A DNA stretch of 64,000 nt. Source: Streptomyces puniciscabiei. Lineage in GTDB: Bacteria > Actinomycetota > Actinomycetes > Streptomycetales > Streptomycetaceae. Each line of letters opens with the position of its first letter. Within the stretch, counting starts at the first letter, position 1. Positions 1-8,426 of this stretch are shown here, one piece after another. The stretch is from the NCBI RefSeq assembly GCF_006715785.1, contig NZ_VFNX01000006.1, forward strand, positions 1 to 64,000, in the 5' to 3' direction. Below the pieces are notes generated by a model. The model saw only the letters and a list, made by a program, of their open reading frames with translations, did not search any database and was not told the origin of the DNA. The position numbers and the translations under genes were made by a program.

Positions 1-1671
1 CTCCGCGACGGCCTGTACGCCGACGGTTCGTTCGTCCAGCACACCACCGTGCCGTACACCGGCTCCTACGGCTCGGTCATGCTCGGCGGACTCGGGCTGC
101 TGTTCGCGCTGCTGGCGGGGTCCAGCTGGGAGGTGACGGACCCGAACCGGCAGATCGTGTTCGACGCGGTGGAGCACGCCTGGGCGCCGTTCCTGCACAA
201 CGGTCTGATGATGGACGGCGTCGCGGGCCGGGCGATCAGCCGCGGGCTCTCGGCGGCGGACCCCCAGCAGGTCCAGCAGGACGACCATCTGCGCGGCCAT
301 CCGATCCTCGGCTCGATCGTGCTGCTCGGGCAGGGCGCGAGCGCGGCCGAGAACGCACGCTGGCGTGCTCTGGTGAAGGGCTGGATGCAGCGCGACCACT
401 ACAGCCCGCCGCTCGCCGACCCGGTGCTGAGCCTGCCGCATCTGGCCCGGCTCAAGGGGGTGCAGGACGACGGGTCGGTGACGGCGCTGGCCGAGCCGGC
501 CGGGCACCGGCTGTTCCCGTCCATGGCGCGGGCCACGCACCGCGGATCCGGCTGGGCGGCCTCGGTGAGCATGGCGAACAAGAGGATCACCTACTACGAG
601 ACCGGCAACGGCGAGAACCTGCGCGGCTGGCACACCGGGGCCGGGATGCTCTACTGGTGGGGGGACACCTTCGCCAACGGGCAGTACAGCGACGCCTTCT
701 GGCCCACCGTCGACCCTTACCGGCTGCCCGGTACGACCGTCTCGCGCAAGGCGCTGGCCGACCAGGCCGGCGGGGACTGGGGCGCCTCGATGCCGGACGT
801 GAACTGGGTGGGCGGCGCGACGGACGGACACCGGGCGGCCGTCGGGCAGTACCTCAAGGGCCTGCAGTCGACGCTCGTGGCGAAGAAGTCGTGGTTCTTC
901 CTGGACGACACGGTCGTCTGTCTCGGCGCGGGCATCACCTGCACCGACGGCACGGCCGTGGAGACCACGGTCGAGAACCGCAACCTCGGCCCCACCGGCG
1001 GCGCCCCCTTCACCGTCGACGGCACGGTCCAGCCCGCCTCCTACCCCTGGTGGGCGACGCTCGCCGGGGCGAAGTGGGCGCACATCGGCGGGCACGGCGG
1101 CTATGTCTTCCCCGGCGGGGCGACGGTACGGGCGCTGCGCGACGCCCGCGACGGCAGCTGGAGCACGATCAACAAGGGCGGCGCGACCACCGTCCTGAAC
1201 CGCAAGTACCTGACGATGTACGTCGACCACGGCACCGACCCGGCGAACGCCTCGTACGCCTACCTCCTGCTGCCGGGCGCCACCGCGGCCCGAACGCAGG
1301 CCCGGGCGGCGGACGCCCACTGGATGACCGTGCTCGACAACACGGACCACCAGCAGGGGGTGGCCGTCACCTCGCTCGGCTTCACCGGGGTGAACTTCTG
1401 GTTCGGCGGAACGGTCGGAACGCTCACCGCGAGCGATCCGTGCTCCGTGATGATCAGTGAGAACGACGACGGCACCGCCGTGATCGCGGTGAGCGATCCG
1501 ATGCGCATGCGCACGAGCCTCACCCTGACCTGGCGGCGTGCCGTCGCCGCGGTGACGTCCGCGCCGGGCACGCTCGCCTCGGCCACCACCGGTGCCACGC
1601 TGACGCTGGGCTTCGGCGACCTCACGGGCACGGCCGGGGCCACCCAGCGGGTCACCGTCAGGCTGGGCTGA
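1..1671 (+). CDS. Polysaccharide lyase family 8 (hyaluronate/chondroitin/xanthan lyase type), 5' end missing
   Basis: The reading frame is open from base 1, so the start and signal peptide lie left of the window; 556 residues are visible. PL8 enzymes are secreted and cleave acidic polysaccharides by beta-elimination. The visible start reads DGSFVQHTTVPYTGSYG, matching the family catalytic stretch, with the catalytic His and Tyr (visible residues 14 and 23) nine residues apart as in known hyaluronate lyases. The rest matches the super-beta-sandwich and C-terminal beta domains, including a NENLRGWHTGAGMLYWW-like stretch near visible residues 203-220. The substrate cannot be told from this part. 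The gene ends tail to tail with the next one, overlapping it by 14 bases. Confidence 0.88.
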   Translation, partial: LRDGLYADGSFVQHTTVPYTGSYGSVMLGGLGLLFALLAGSSWEVTDPNRQIVFDAVEHAWAPFLHNGLMMDGVAGRAISRGLSAADPQQVQQDDHLRGHPILGSIVLLGQGASAAENARWRALVKGWMQRDHYSPPLADPVLSLPHLARLKGVQDDGSVTALAEPAGHRLFPSMARATHRGSGWAASVSMANKRITYYETGNGENLRGWHTGAGMLYWWGDTFANGQYSDAFWPTVDPYRLPGTTVSRKALADQAGGDWGASMPDVNWVGGATDGHRAAVGQYLKGLQSTLVAKKSWFFLDDTVVCLGAGITCTDGTAVETTVENRNLGPTGGAPFTVDGTVQPASYPWWATLAGAKWAHIGGHGGYVFPGGATVRALRDARDGSWSTINKGGATTVLNRKYLTMYVDHGTDPANASYAYLLLPGATAARTQARAADAHWMTVLDNTDHQQGVAVTSLGFTGVNFWFGGTVGTLTASDPCSVMISENDDGTAVIAVSDPMRMRTSLTLTWRRAVAAVTSAPGTLASATTGATLTLGFGDLTGTAGATQRVTVRLG

Positions 1672-2509
1672 GCACCTCCCGCACCCCCTGCGCGAACCGG
1701 CCCAGGGACGCCGTGAACGCGGCGACGAAGGCGTCCCTGGCGTCCTCCGGGAGGGCCTGCAGGGACAGGTAGGGGTTCAGGTCCTCCAGTTCGACCAGCA
1801 GGAGGCCGCCGTCGCGGGTGCGGCAGGCGTCGACGCGCTGGATGCCGTGGCCGAGGTCGTTCCAGTCGATGAAACGCCGGGCGAACTCCAGGTCGGCGGC
1901 GGTGGCCGCATAGGGCTTCAGCTCCCAGCGGCGCGCGGGGTCGGGGGCGTGCAGGGCGTACTGGAAGTCGTCGTCGACGAAGTAGAAGGACACCTCGTGG
2001 ACGAAGTCGACGCACGGCTGGATGAGGACCTGACCGGTGGCGAGTGCGGCGACCTGACCGGGGGGCACGATCCTGAGGCCGAGGGAGTCGGCGCCGAGCA
2101 TCGGCTTGACGACGTACCGCTCGGCGGCCGGCAGCAGGTGCAGTTCCTCGGCGCGGCCGACCGTGGGTATGACGGGGAAGCCCGCGGCGCTCAGGTCGAG
2201 CAGATACTGCTTGCCGGCCATGTCGGCCTTGCCGGTGAGCGGGTTGTACACGCGGGCGCCGGTGGCCAGGGCACGCGCGCGGAAGTCGTCGTACGCGCGC
2301 TGGTAGCCGAGGACGGGCCCGCTGTTGCGGACCACCACGGCGTCGAAGCCGTCCATCAGCGCGGCGGCGTCCAGCGGATGGCACAGGGCGAGGTCGAAGC
2401 GGGCGCGCAGCCGGGAGGTGAGGAAGATGTCCTCGTCGCAGTAGCGGCGCCCGCGGGCCTCGTACGCCAGGTCGGTGACGTAGAGCAGGCGGGGGCGGGC
2501 GGCGGGCAT
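1658..2509 (-). CDS. ATP-grasp family carboxylate-amine ligase-like protein
   Basis: This 283-residue cytoplasmic protein looks like a glutathione-synthetase/RimK-type ATP-grasp enzyme, which joins a carboxylate to an amine with ATP. Visible signs are an N-terminal pre-ATP-grasp half with VVVRNSGPV (residues 58-66), the ATP-binding Lys-Pro in YVVKPMLGADSLG (132-144) and the metal-binding acidic motif VELEDLNPY (239-247). The ATG at 2509 was chosen because GGAG lies at the right distance upstream, although the frame stays open further up. Neither substrate is evident and the neighbours do not help. The partner on the other strand is the PL8 lyase, overlapping at the 3' ends. Confidence 0.8.
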   Translation of the reverse strand: MPAARPRLLYVTDLAYEARGRRYCDEDIFLTSRLRARFDLALCHPLDAAALMDGFDAVVVRNSGPVLGYQRAYDDFRARALATGARVYNPLTGKADMAGKQYLLDLSAAGFPVIPTVGRAEELHLLPAAERYVVKPMLGADSLGLRIVPPGQVAALATGQVLIQPCVDFVHEVSFYFVDDDFQYALHAPDPARRWELKPYAATAADLEFARRFIDWNDLGHGIQRVDACRTRDGGLLLVELEDLNPYLSLQALPEDARDAFVAAFTASLGRFAQGVREVLSPA

Positions 2510-2652
2510 ACGGGGTCTCCTCGGGCGGGTGCGGCAGGGCCGGCTTCGGGTCGCCGTGCCGACGGTGGGTGCAGAAAGGTTACGTCGGGGTGCGGCCGCC
2601 CCCGTCCCCGGCCCGGATCTCCGTGCCCGTCCCCCAGCGTCGCAGTCCCGCC

Positions 2653-3290
2653 TCAGAGGTCCGCCGCCCGCGACTCGCCGATGTCCACGCCCTCGAGTCC
2701 CCGGCGCACCGTGCGCCGGGGTCCTGCCTCGATCGGCGTGTACGACGGTACGGCGAGCACCCGGCAGCCCGCCGCCGCGGCCGCGGTGACCCGGCGGGCA
2801 ATGCGGCCACGGCGAGATACGCGGCGGGGTCGACGCCCAGGGTGCGGGCGGCGGCCGGGCAGGGGTCGGGGGCGGGCTCGGTCCGGGGCCGTCTCGCCCA
2901 CGGCGATCGTGGTGCGGAAGGTGTCCGCGCCCTCGGTGGCGAGCACGTTCAGCACGGCATCCACCACGGGTCGGGAGGACTCCGAGACGAGGGCCGCCGG
3001 CATCTACAACTCGCAGAGCAGGCAAAGGAGTTCGCGTGCGCCCGACGGGGGTTTCACCTCCTGCCCGACGGCCGCTCGGAAGCGGGACTCCAGGGCCGCG
3101 GCGAGGCTCGCCGGGTCGCCGCCGGTGAGGGTGTGCGGGTGGGCCGCGGTGCGGGTGGCGGGGCGGCCGAGGGCGGCGAGGTCCTCCGCGTCGATGCCGG
3201 GGACCGTCTCGCGCGCGGTGCGCGCAGCCTCAGTGATCCGGTGTCGGTCGGGGCGCCGTCCATGTCGAACGGCACCGCGTGCGGCCGGGC
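2653..3290 (-). pseudogene. Decayed HAD-superfamily phosphatase
   Basis: No single frame is a full gene, but pieces in different frames form a HAD hydrolase in order. First comes VPFDMDGAPTDTGSL, a worn copy of motif I (DxDGTLxDT). Then comes an alpha-helical cap part ending in SRFRAAVGQEV, followed by ALVSESSRPVVDAVL (motif II region). A third frame holds EPAPDPCPAAARTLGVDP, the motif III region with Lys changed to Glu. The end is VTAAAAAGCRVLAVPSYTP. At least two or three frameshifts are needed and no start codon sits before motif I. The upstream boundary is approximate. Sequencing error could explain single frameshifts, but the altered motif residues argue for real decay. Confidence 0.6.
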
Positions 3291-3428
3291 CGCGCACGCC
3301 CGGCCGTCCAGGGCCCAGCGGCGGTCCAGATGCCGGCCGACCGCGGATCGGACCCATCCATTCGATCGCCCCGATGTTCGGATCTTGCTCCCACAGCACT
3401 CGGTTCCCCCATTTGGGCCCTCGAACTG

Positions 3429-3441
3429 CACTGAGTGTCAC
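3429..3441. promoter_or_regulatory. Candidate TetR operator, copy 1
   Basis: The 13-mer CACTGAGTGTCAC lies 31 bases before the TetR start at 3472. Its reverse complement differs at one base from the site at 4262-4274 before the next gene. Both fit halves of the palindrome GTGACACT-n-AGTGTCAC. Autoregulation by the TetR protein is inferred. Confidence 0.5.
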
Positions 3442-3471
3442 CAGGACCGTTCGGGTGCTACGTTCCCCTCC

Positions 3472-4218
3472 ATGAGCTCCAGCAGCGCGGCGCCGGCCGT
3501 GAAGCCGCCGATGCGCGATGCCCTCGTCGCTGCGGCCTTCCAGCTCTTCCTGGAACGCGGGTACGAGCAGACCACCGTGGACGACATCGTGGCACTGGCC
3601 GGGGTCGGCCGGCGTTCGTTCTTCCGCTACTTCCCCTCCAAGGAGGACGTGGTCTTCCCCGACCACGAGCGCTGCCTGGCCGACATGACCGCCTTCCTCG
3701 CCGCGAGCGGCGAGGAGCACGAACCGGTGCGCCGGGTGTGCGACGCGGCCCGGCTGGTGCTGGGGATGTACGCGGAGAACCCGACGTTCTCCGTGCAGCG
3801 CTACCGCCTCACCAAGCAGGTGCCGGGCCTGCGGGCCTACGAGCTGTCGGTGGTGTGGCGCTACGAGCGCGCGCTCGCCGAGTACCTGCGCGGGCGCTTC
3901 GCGGGCCGGCCCGACGGGACGCTGCGGGCGGATGTCATCGCGGCCGCGGTGGTCGCCGCGCACAACAACGCCCTCCGCTCCTGGCTGCGCTCGGACGGCC
4001 TGGGCGATGCGGGAGCGGCGGTGGACCACGCGCTGGGACATGTGCAGCGTGTGTTCGGGCACGCGGCCGAGCCCGCCCCGGCGCCCGCCCGCTTCGGCCC
4101 GCTGCCGCCCGGCGAGCCCGCGGACGGCCCCGACGACGTGGTGGTGCTGGTCGCCCGCCGGGACGCCCCGCTGTGGCGGGTGGTGCAGGAGCTGGAGGCG
4201 GCGCTCGGCCGGGCCTGA
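3472..4218 (+). CDS. TetR family transcriptional regulator
   Basis: This 248-residue DNA-binding repressor has a standard N-terminal TetR helix-turn-helix at residues 15-60, with LFLERGYEQTTVDDIVALAG followed by RRSFFRYFPSKEDVV. The ligand-binding half is all-helical, and the C-terminus carries a Pro/Ala-rich linker and a short extra tail (about 195-248). The ATG at 3472 was chosen because the helix-turn-helix begins soon after it; longer in-frame extensions run into a pseudogene. A palindrome lies just upstream, and a near-identical one lies before the downstream Zn-ribbon gene, so the two genes are probably co-regulated. The ligand is unknown. Confidence 0.88.
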   Translation: MSSSSAAPAVKPPMRDALVAAAFQLFLERGYEQTTVDDIVALAGVGRRSFFRYFPSKEDVVFPDHERCLADMTAFLAASGEEHEPVRRVCDAARLVLGMYAENPTFSVQRYRLTKQVPGLRAYELSVVWRYERALAEYLRGRFAGRPDGTLRADVIAAAVVAAHNNALRSWLRSDGLGDAGAAVDHALGHVQRVFGHAAEPAPAPARFGPLPPGEPADGPDDVVVLVARRDAPLWRVVQELEAALGRA

Positions 4219-4261
4219 CCGCGCCGCCTCCATGAAATAAGGGTACGCAGTGCCTTTACGA

Positions 4262-4274
4262 GTGACACTGAGTG
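4262..4274. promoter_or_regulatory. Candidate TetR operator, copy 2
   Basis: GTGACACTGAGTG lies 104 bases before the Zn-ribbon/OB gene and matches 12 of 13 bases of the site upstream of the TetR gene, in opposite orientation. It probably marks the promoter region of the downstream gene. Confidence 0.5.
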
Positions 4275-4377
4275 CCATACTCTGTCGCCGTGCACGGTGG
4301 CACGGCCGCCGCGCACGCGTGTGCCCGGTGCGCGCCGGACACGCGGGATTCCGGCCGAGCGCAGGGAGTTGACCAGC

Positions 4378-4797
4378 GTGTACCACTACTCAGCAAACGT
4401 CTCGCATCCGGCGGCCGGCTCCGCGGCGGGTGTTCTCGACCCCGTCCCCGCGGACTCCAGGGACGCCATCGTCTTCCAGCGCTGCACCTGGTGCGGCACG
4501 GCGATGTACCACCGGCTGCTGTGTCCGGTGTGCCAGGGCAGCGAGCTGCGCACCGAGCGCAGCGAGGGGGTCGGGACGGTCCGGCACTCCACCGTGGTGC
4601 ACCGCAACACGCCCGCGGCACGCAACGTCTCGCTGATCGAGATGGCCGAGGGGTTCGTCGTACGCGGCCGGGTCATGGGCCCGCCGGTCGGCATCCACAG
4701 CGGTGACCGGGTCCGGCTGTCCACCGCCCAGGACCCGGTGCGGGGCGAGCCGGTCTTCCAGCTGCTGGACGAGCCGTACCGGGGCGCCTGGACCTGA
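4378..4797 (+). CDS. Zn-ribbon domain-containing OB-fold protein (DUF35 type)
   Basis: This 139-residue protein has a rubredoxin-like zinc ribbon with four cysteines (C36, C39, C49, C52 in CTWCG and CPVC), followed by an OB-fold (about 60-135) with VRGRVMGPPVGIHSGDRVRL. Relatives usually partner thiolases or other acyl-CoA enzymes and are thought to position acyl-CoA; no thiolase lies beside it here. The GTG at 4378 is preferred because AGGGAG sits 9 bases upstream; an in-frame ATG at 4297 would add an Arg-rich leader without a good ribosome site. It is probably under the TetR protein encoded upstream. Confidence 0.8.
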   Translation: MYHYSANVSHPAAGSAAGVLDPVPADSRDAIVFQRCTWCGTAMYHRLLCPVCQGSELRTERSEGVGTVRHSTVVHRNTPAARNVSLIEMAEGFVVRGRVMGPPVGIHSGDRVRLSTAQDPVRGEPVFQLLDEPYRGAWT

Positions 4798-4879
4798 CGG
4801 CGCCGTACCGGACTTCGGGCCGAAGCGAGTTGAGGCCGGGTCACCAGGTGACGACCCCGCCGGGCAGGCATCTCGGTCC

Positions 4880-5266
4880 CTACTCCGTGAGGCTCACCCG
4901 GATGCCGACCGTGCCGTCCAGCCCGCGTCGCAGCCGGCTGCCGAGCAGGGTGAGGCGGCCGATGATGCCGTACTTGCGGGCGATGAGGTCCCGGTAGCGG
5001 GCGGTGGTGGCGGCGTCGGTGATCTCCGCGGTGGCCGGGACCTGGTCGCCGGTGGGGTTGCCGCGCAGGTCGCAGGGGCCGACGAGGACATCGGCGCGAC
5101 GGCGGATGCGTTTGACCTTGAAGCTGTCGGCGGCCGTCCAGACGCCCAGGGTGTCACCGTCCCGGACCACCCACACCGGGGTGGCGACCGGGGTGCCGTT
5201 CTTGCGGTGGCTGGTCACCAGCAGGTACTTGCCGGAGCCGAGCCGGTCCAGCCGCGTGTCGTCCAT
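4880..5266 (-). CDS. PPOX-class (F420-dependent) flavin/deazaflavin-binding protein
   Basis: This 128-residue split-barrel protein resembles actinobacterial PPOX-class enzymes that use F420 or flavin. Features are SGKYLLVTSHRKNGTPVATPVWVV at residues 11-34 (the first beta hairpin), TLGVWTAADSFKVKRIRR (positions that contact the cofactor phosphate) and VLVGPCDLRGNPTG. The ATG at 5266 gives the usual length and N-terminus (MDDTRLDRLG). The substrate is unknown. It is followed by an aminotransferase-type gene on the same strand after about 80 bases, which may be in the same or a separate unit. Confidence 0.82.
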   Translation of the reverse strand: MDDTRLDRLGSGKYLLVTSHRKNGTPVATPVWVVRDGDTLGVWTAADSFKVKRIRRRADVLVGPCDLRGNPTGDQVPATAEITDAATTARYRDLIARKYGIIGRLTLLGSRLRRGLDGTVGIRVSLTE

Positions 5267-5346
5267 GCACGGCAGTCTAGGAGGCCGTCCCGCTCGGCGG
5301 CCCGGCTCGGTCGCACCCTCGCGGGACCCTCGCGAGACCCGCGCGG

Positions 5347-6528
5347 TCACGCCAGGGCGGCGGCCATGCGCCGTACCCCCTCGGTGAGAATGCCGGGCGA
5401 GGTCGCCAGGTTCAGCCGTACGTGCCCCGCGCCCCCGGTGCCGAAGGACGGGCCCGGGCTGAGGGCGACCCGGCCGCGGTCGAGGAAGACCTGCGCGGGG
5501 TCGTCGCCGAGGCCGAGGGCGCGGCAGTCGAGCCAGGCCAGATAGGTGGCCTCGGCGGGATGCAGGCGGATCGCGGGCAGGTGCTCGGCGAGCAGACCGG
5601 CGAGCAGGGTGCGGTTGGCCTCCAGTCCGGTCAGCAGGACGTCCAGCCAGTCGGTGGCCTCGCGCAGGGCGGCGGTGTGGGCGATGACGCCGAGGTGGCT
5701 GGGTCCGTGGCCGACCTCCTCGGGCAGCCGGCCCAGGTCGGTGGCGGCCTTGGGCCCGGCGAGGGCGAGGGCGGCTTTGAGGCCGGCCAGGTTCCAGCCC
5801 TTGGACGCCGACATCAGGGACAGGCCGCGTTCGGCGCCGGGCACGCTCAGGTACGGCACGAAGGTGACGCCCGGGGCGACGAGCGGGGCGTGGATCTCGT
5901 CCGCGACGACCCGGACGCCGTACCGCTCGGCGAGATCGGCGACGGCCGCCAGTTCGGCGGCGGTGTGCACGGTGCCGGTGGGGTTGTGCGGGCTGCACAG
6001 CAGGAAGGCGGCGCGCCCGCCGGCGGCGGTCGCCTCCCGGAAGGTGTGCTCGAGGACCGCCAGGTCGATACGCAGGTCGGCGCCCAGCGGGGCCTCGGCC
6101 ACCCGGCGGTCCATGTGCGTGACGAACTGGAAGAACGGCGGATACACCGGCGGGTTGACGATCACCGGATCGCCTGGCCCGGTGACCAGTTTGATCATCT
6201 CGACCACGCCGAGCATCACGTCCGGAACGATCGCCGTGCGCTCGACGGCGATCCCGTCCCAGTGCCAGCGTTCGGCGGCGAACGCGGCCAGTGCCTCGGC
6301 GTAGGCCGTGCCGGCGGGGTACCCGGTGTCGCCGAGGGCGAGCGCGTCGGTCACGGCCCGGACGACGGGTCCGGCGAGGGGCACGTCCATCTCGGCCACC
6401 CACAGCGGCAGCACGTCCTCGGGGTAGGTGCGCCACTTCATGCTCGTACGGCGGCGCAACTGCTCCGGGCCGAGGGCGTGCAGCGGGTCGGGGGCGTCGC
6501 CGGGAGGGGTGCGCGGGATGCGGCTCAT
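5347..6528 (-). CDS. PLP-dependent C-S lyase / aminotransferase (MalY-PatB family)
   Basis: This 393-residue fold-type I PLP enzyme belongs to the MalY/PatB group, which cleaves cystathionine and related cysteine conjugates. Signs are [10 protein letters not shown] near residue 43, the SPHNPTG motif (179-185), DEIHAPL (210-216) and the PLP lysine K243 in [12 protein letters not shown]. The ATG at 6528 gives the normal N-terminus [10 protein letters not shown]; a further upstream ATG at 6576 is in frame but less likely. Cystathionine beta-lyase activity is inferred from the family only. Confidence 0.85.
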   Translation of the reverse strand: MSRIPRTPPGDAPDPLHALGPEQLRRRTSMKWRTYPEDVLPLWVAEMDVPLAGPVVRAVTDALALGDTGYPAGTAYAEALAAFAAERWHWDGIAVERTAIVPDVMLGVVEMIKLVTGPGDPVIVNPPVYPPFFQFVTHMDRRVAEAPLGADLRIDLAVLEHTFREATAAGGRAAFLLCSPHNPTGTVHTAAELAAVADLAERYGVRVVADEIHAPLVAPGVTFVPYLSVPGAERGLSLMSASKGWNLAGLKAALALAGPKAATDLGRLPEEVGHGPSHLGVIAHTAALREATDWLDVLLTGLEANRTLLAGLLAEHLPAIRLHPAEATYLAWLDCRALGLGDDPAQVFLDRGRVALSPGPSFGTGGAGHVRLNLATSPGILTEGVRRMAAALA

Positions 6529-6674
6529 GGGGCTCACGATAGGACCCCGTGCGGGGCGCGGGAACGACCGGATCACCCGGGTCGCGAGCGGAGATCAACT
6601 CGGGCGTCTAGATTGCGTCTTGAACGGTGTATCCCTCGTCCGGCAACTCATCCCGTACCCAGGAGCTGACCCAC

Positions 6675-7505
6675 GTGACCGACAACCCGGCAGCCACCGA
6701 CGAGGTGGCCGTGTCGCTGCGTGCCCGCATCAACACCAGCCAGCCGCACACCGCCCGGATCTGGAACTACTGGCTCGGCGGCAAGGACAACTACGAGGTC
6801 GACCGCGCGGCAGGCGACCAGATACGCCAACTGCACCCCGGCATCGGGGACTACGCGCGCGCCGACCGGCTGTTCCTCGGCCGCGCCGTGCGTCACCTGG
6901 TCGGCGAGGTGGGCATCCGGCAGTTCCTCGACATCGGCACCGGGCTGCCCACCGCGGACAACACGCACGAGGTCGCCCAGCGGATCGGGCCCGAGTCGCG
7001 GATCGTGTACGTCGACAACGACCCGCTGGTCCTCGCGCACGCGCGTGCGCTGCTGACCAGCACGCCCGAGGGCCGTACCGACTATCTGGACGAGGACCTG
7101 CGCAACGTCGACGCGATCCTCGGACACGCCGCGAAGACACTGGACTTCAGCCGGCCGGTGGCGCTGATGCTGCTCGGCGTGGTCATCTTCATCGGCGACG
7201 ACGAGGACCCGTACGGGCTGGTGCGGCGGTTGACGGACCGGTTGCCGGCGGGCAGTCACCTGGTGCTGTCGCACACCGTCACCCATCCGGCGATGCCGGA
7301 CGTGGACGAGGCGGTGAAGTTCTGGAACGAGCACGGCACCCCGAAGCTGACCCAGCGCACTCCAGAGGACGTGACCCGGTTCTTCGACGGCCTGGAGCTG
7401 CTGGAGCCCGGCGTGGTGTCCTGCTCGCGCTGGCGCCCGGATGACGACCACGCGGGCGAGCCGGAGGAGGTCGCGATGTTCGGCGGGGTGGCCCGCAAGA
7501 ACTGA
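6675..7505 (+). CDS. SAM-dependent methyltransferase, DUF574 family
   Basis: This 276-residue protein belongs to a large Streptomyces-specific family annotated as S-adenosylmethionine methyltransferases (DUF574). It has the hallmark IWNYWLGGKDNYEVDR (residues 29-44), the glycine-rich SAM site FLDIGTGLPT, and YVDNDPLVL for the ribose-binding acid. The GTG at 6675 is chosen because AGGAG sits 9 bases upstream; the ATG at 6627 lacks one. The substrate is unknown for nearly all members. It stands alone, followed by a long repeat-rich non-coding stretch. Confidence 0.88.
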   Translation: MTDNPAATDEVAVSLRARINTSQPHTARIWNYWLGGKDNYEVDRAAGDQIRQLHPGIGDYARADRLFLGRAVRHLVGEVGIRQFLDIGTGLPTADNTHEVAQRIGPESRIVYVDNDPLVLAHARALLTSTPEGRTDYLDEDLRNVDAILGHAAKTLDFSRPVALMLLGVVIFIGDDEDPYGLVRRLTDRLPAGSHLVLSHTVTHPAMPDVDEAVKFWNEHGTPKLTQRTPEDVTRFFDGLELLEPGVVSCSRWRPDDDHAGEPEEVAMFGGVARKN

Positions 7506-7548
7506 GCGCGGGCCGAAAGGATTCGGGAGACACCGAGCCCTTCGGAGG

Positions 7549-7833
7549 GGGATCCCGGCTGCGCTGAGCCGGGCGGTGGCGGATTCTGCCCACGCTGAAC
7601 CGGAGGGCGGCGAATCCCGGCCGCGCTGAGCCGGACGGCGGCGGAACCTGCCCACGCTGAACCGGACGACGGCGGATCCCGACCGCATTGAGCCCAGCGG
7701 TGAGAAATCCTGCCCACGCTGAGCCGGACGGCGGCGAATCCCGCCCGCGCTGAATCCCCCGGCGGTGGCGGATCCCGGCCACGCTGAGCCCAGCGGTGAG
7801 AAATCCTGCCCGCGCTGAGCCTGACCGGGAGCC
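7549..7833. repeat. Degenerate ~31-bp tandem repeat, about 9 copies
   Basis: About nine units of 30-33 bases are visible, each starting with a variant of GGATCCCG, passing through CGCTGA and ending in CCGGACGGCGGC. Neighbouring units alternate between a GGATCCCGGC type and a GAAATCCTGCCC type, so the array may have grown by duplicating pairs. No ORF with normal codon bias uses it. It lies downstream of the methyltransferase in an 0.9 kb gene-free stretch (7506-8426). Confidence 0.75.
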
Positions 7834-8082
7834 ATTCCGCAACCGATCGGCGCAGGCGGGAGGGAGCCTGCAGGCGCTCACCTCAGGCGGGAGCGTGTTT
7901 CTTACGCTCAGAGCGGCCGGAACGCAACCGGCAAACGCTCACCGCGGCGGAAACCGAGCCGGCCATCGCTCGACACGGGCGGAAAAAAGCCCTCCATCGC
8001 ACAGCACAGGCGGCAGGGAGCCGGCCATCCCCCCCGGCAAGCGGAAGGGAGCCGTCGAGAGCCGAGCCTGGTGGAAAGGCCA

Positions 8083-8232
8083 CCGCGAAATCCGAGCGCG
8101 GCACAAGCGACCCCACGAAGTCCGAGCACGGTACAAAGGACCCCGCGAAATCCGAGCGCGGCACAAGCGACCCCACGAAGTCCGAGCACGGTATAAAGGA
8201 CCCCGCGAAATCCGAGCGCGGTACAAGGGACC
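8083..8232. repeat. 30-bp tandem repeat, five copies in a 60-bp higher-order pattern
   Basis: Five head-to-tail 30-base units run from 8083, starting at 8083, 8113, 8143, 8173 and 8203, followed by a degraded sixth. Odd and even units differ at fixed places (CCGCGAAATCCGAGCGCGG versus CCACGAAGTCCGAGCACGG), so 8083-8142 and 8143-8202 are 60-base duplicates. The 30-base period keeps all frames open, giving repeat-peptide shadow ORFs on both strands, but no ribosome site or codon bias supports translation. Confidence 0.85.
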
Positions 8233-8426
8233 CCGCGAGAGCCGCGTGAAAAGCCGGGCGCGGCGCGATGGGCCCCGTGGAAGCCGGGTCCGGCCGCCCG
8301 GAATCCCCGCTGTCGGTGAACGCCCGGGCCGTGGCCCGCGTATGGAGGTGCGGGCCCTCGACGATCCGAGGGTCCCGCGCCGCCGGCACGGGCGGCGCGC
8401 GTCCGGTTCGGCTTCGGGAGCCCTGC

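Noticed and set aside
1260..2384. 374-residue minus-strand frame over the PL8 gene end and ATP-grasp gene
   Set aside because: Arg/Pro-rich frame shadow of two real genes.
8083..8232. Possible CRISPR array (regular 30-base repeats)
   Set aside because: Units are directly adjacent with no unique spacers and no cas genes are nearby; it is a plain tandem repeat.
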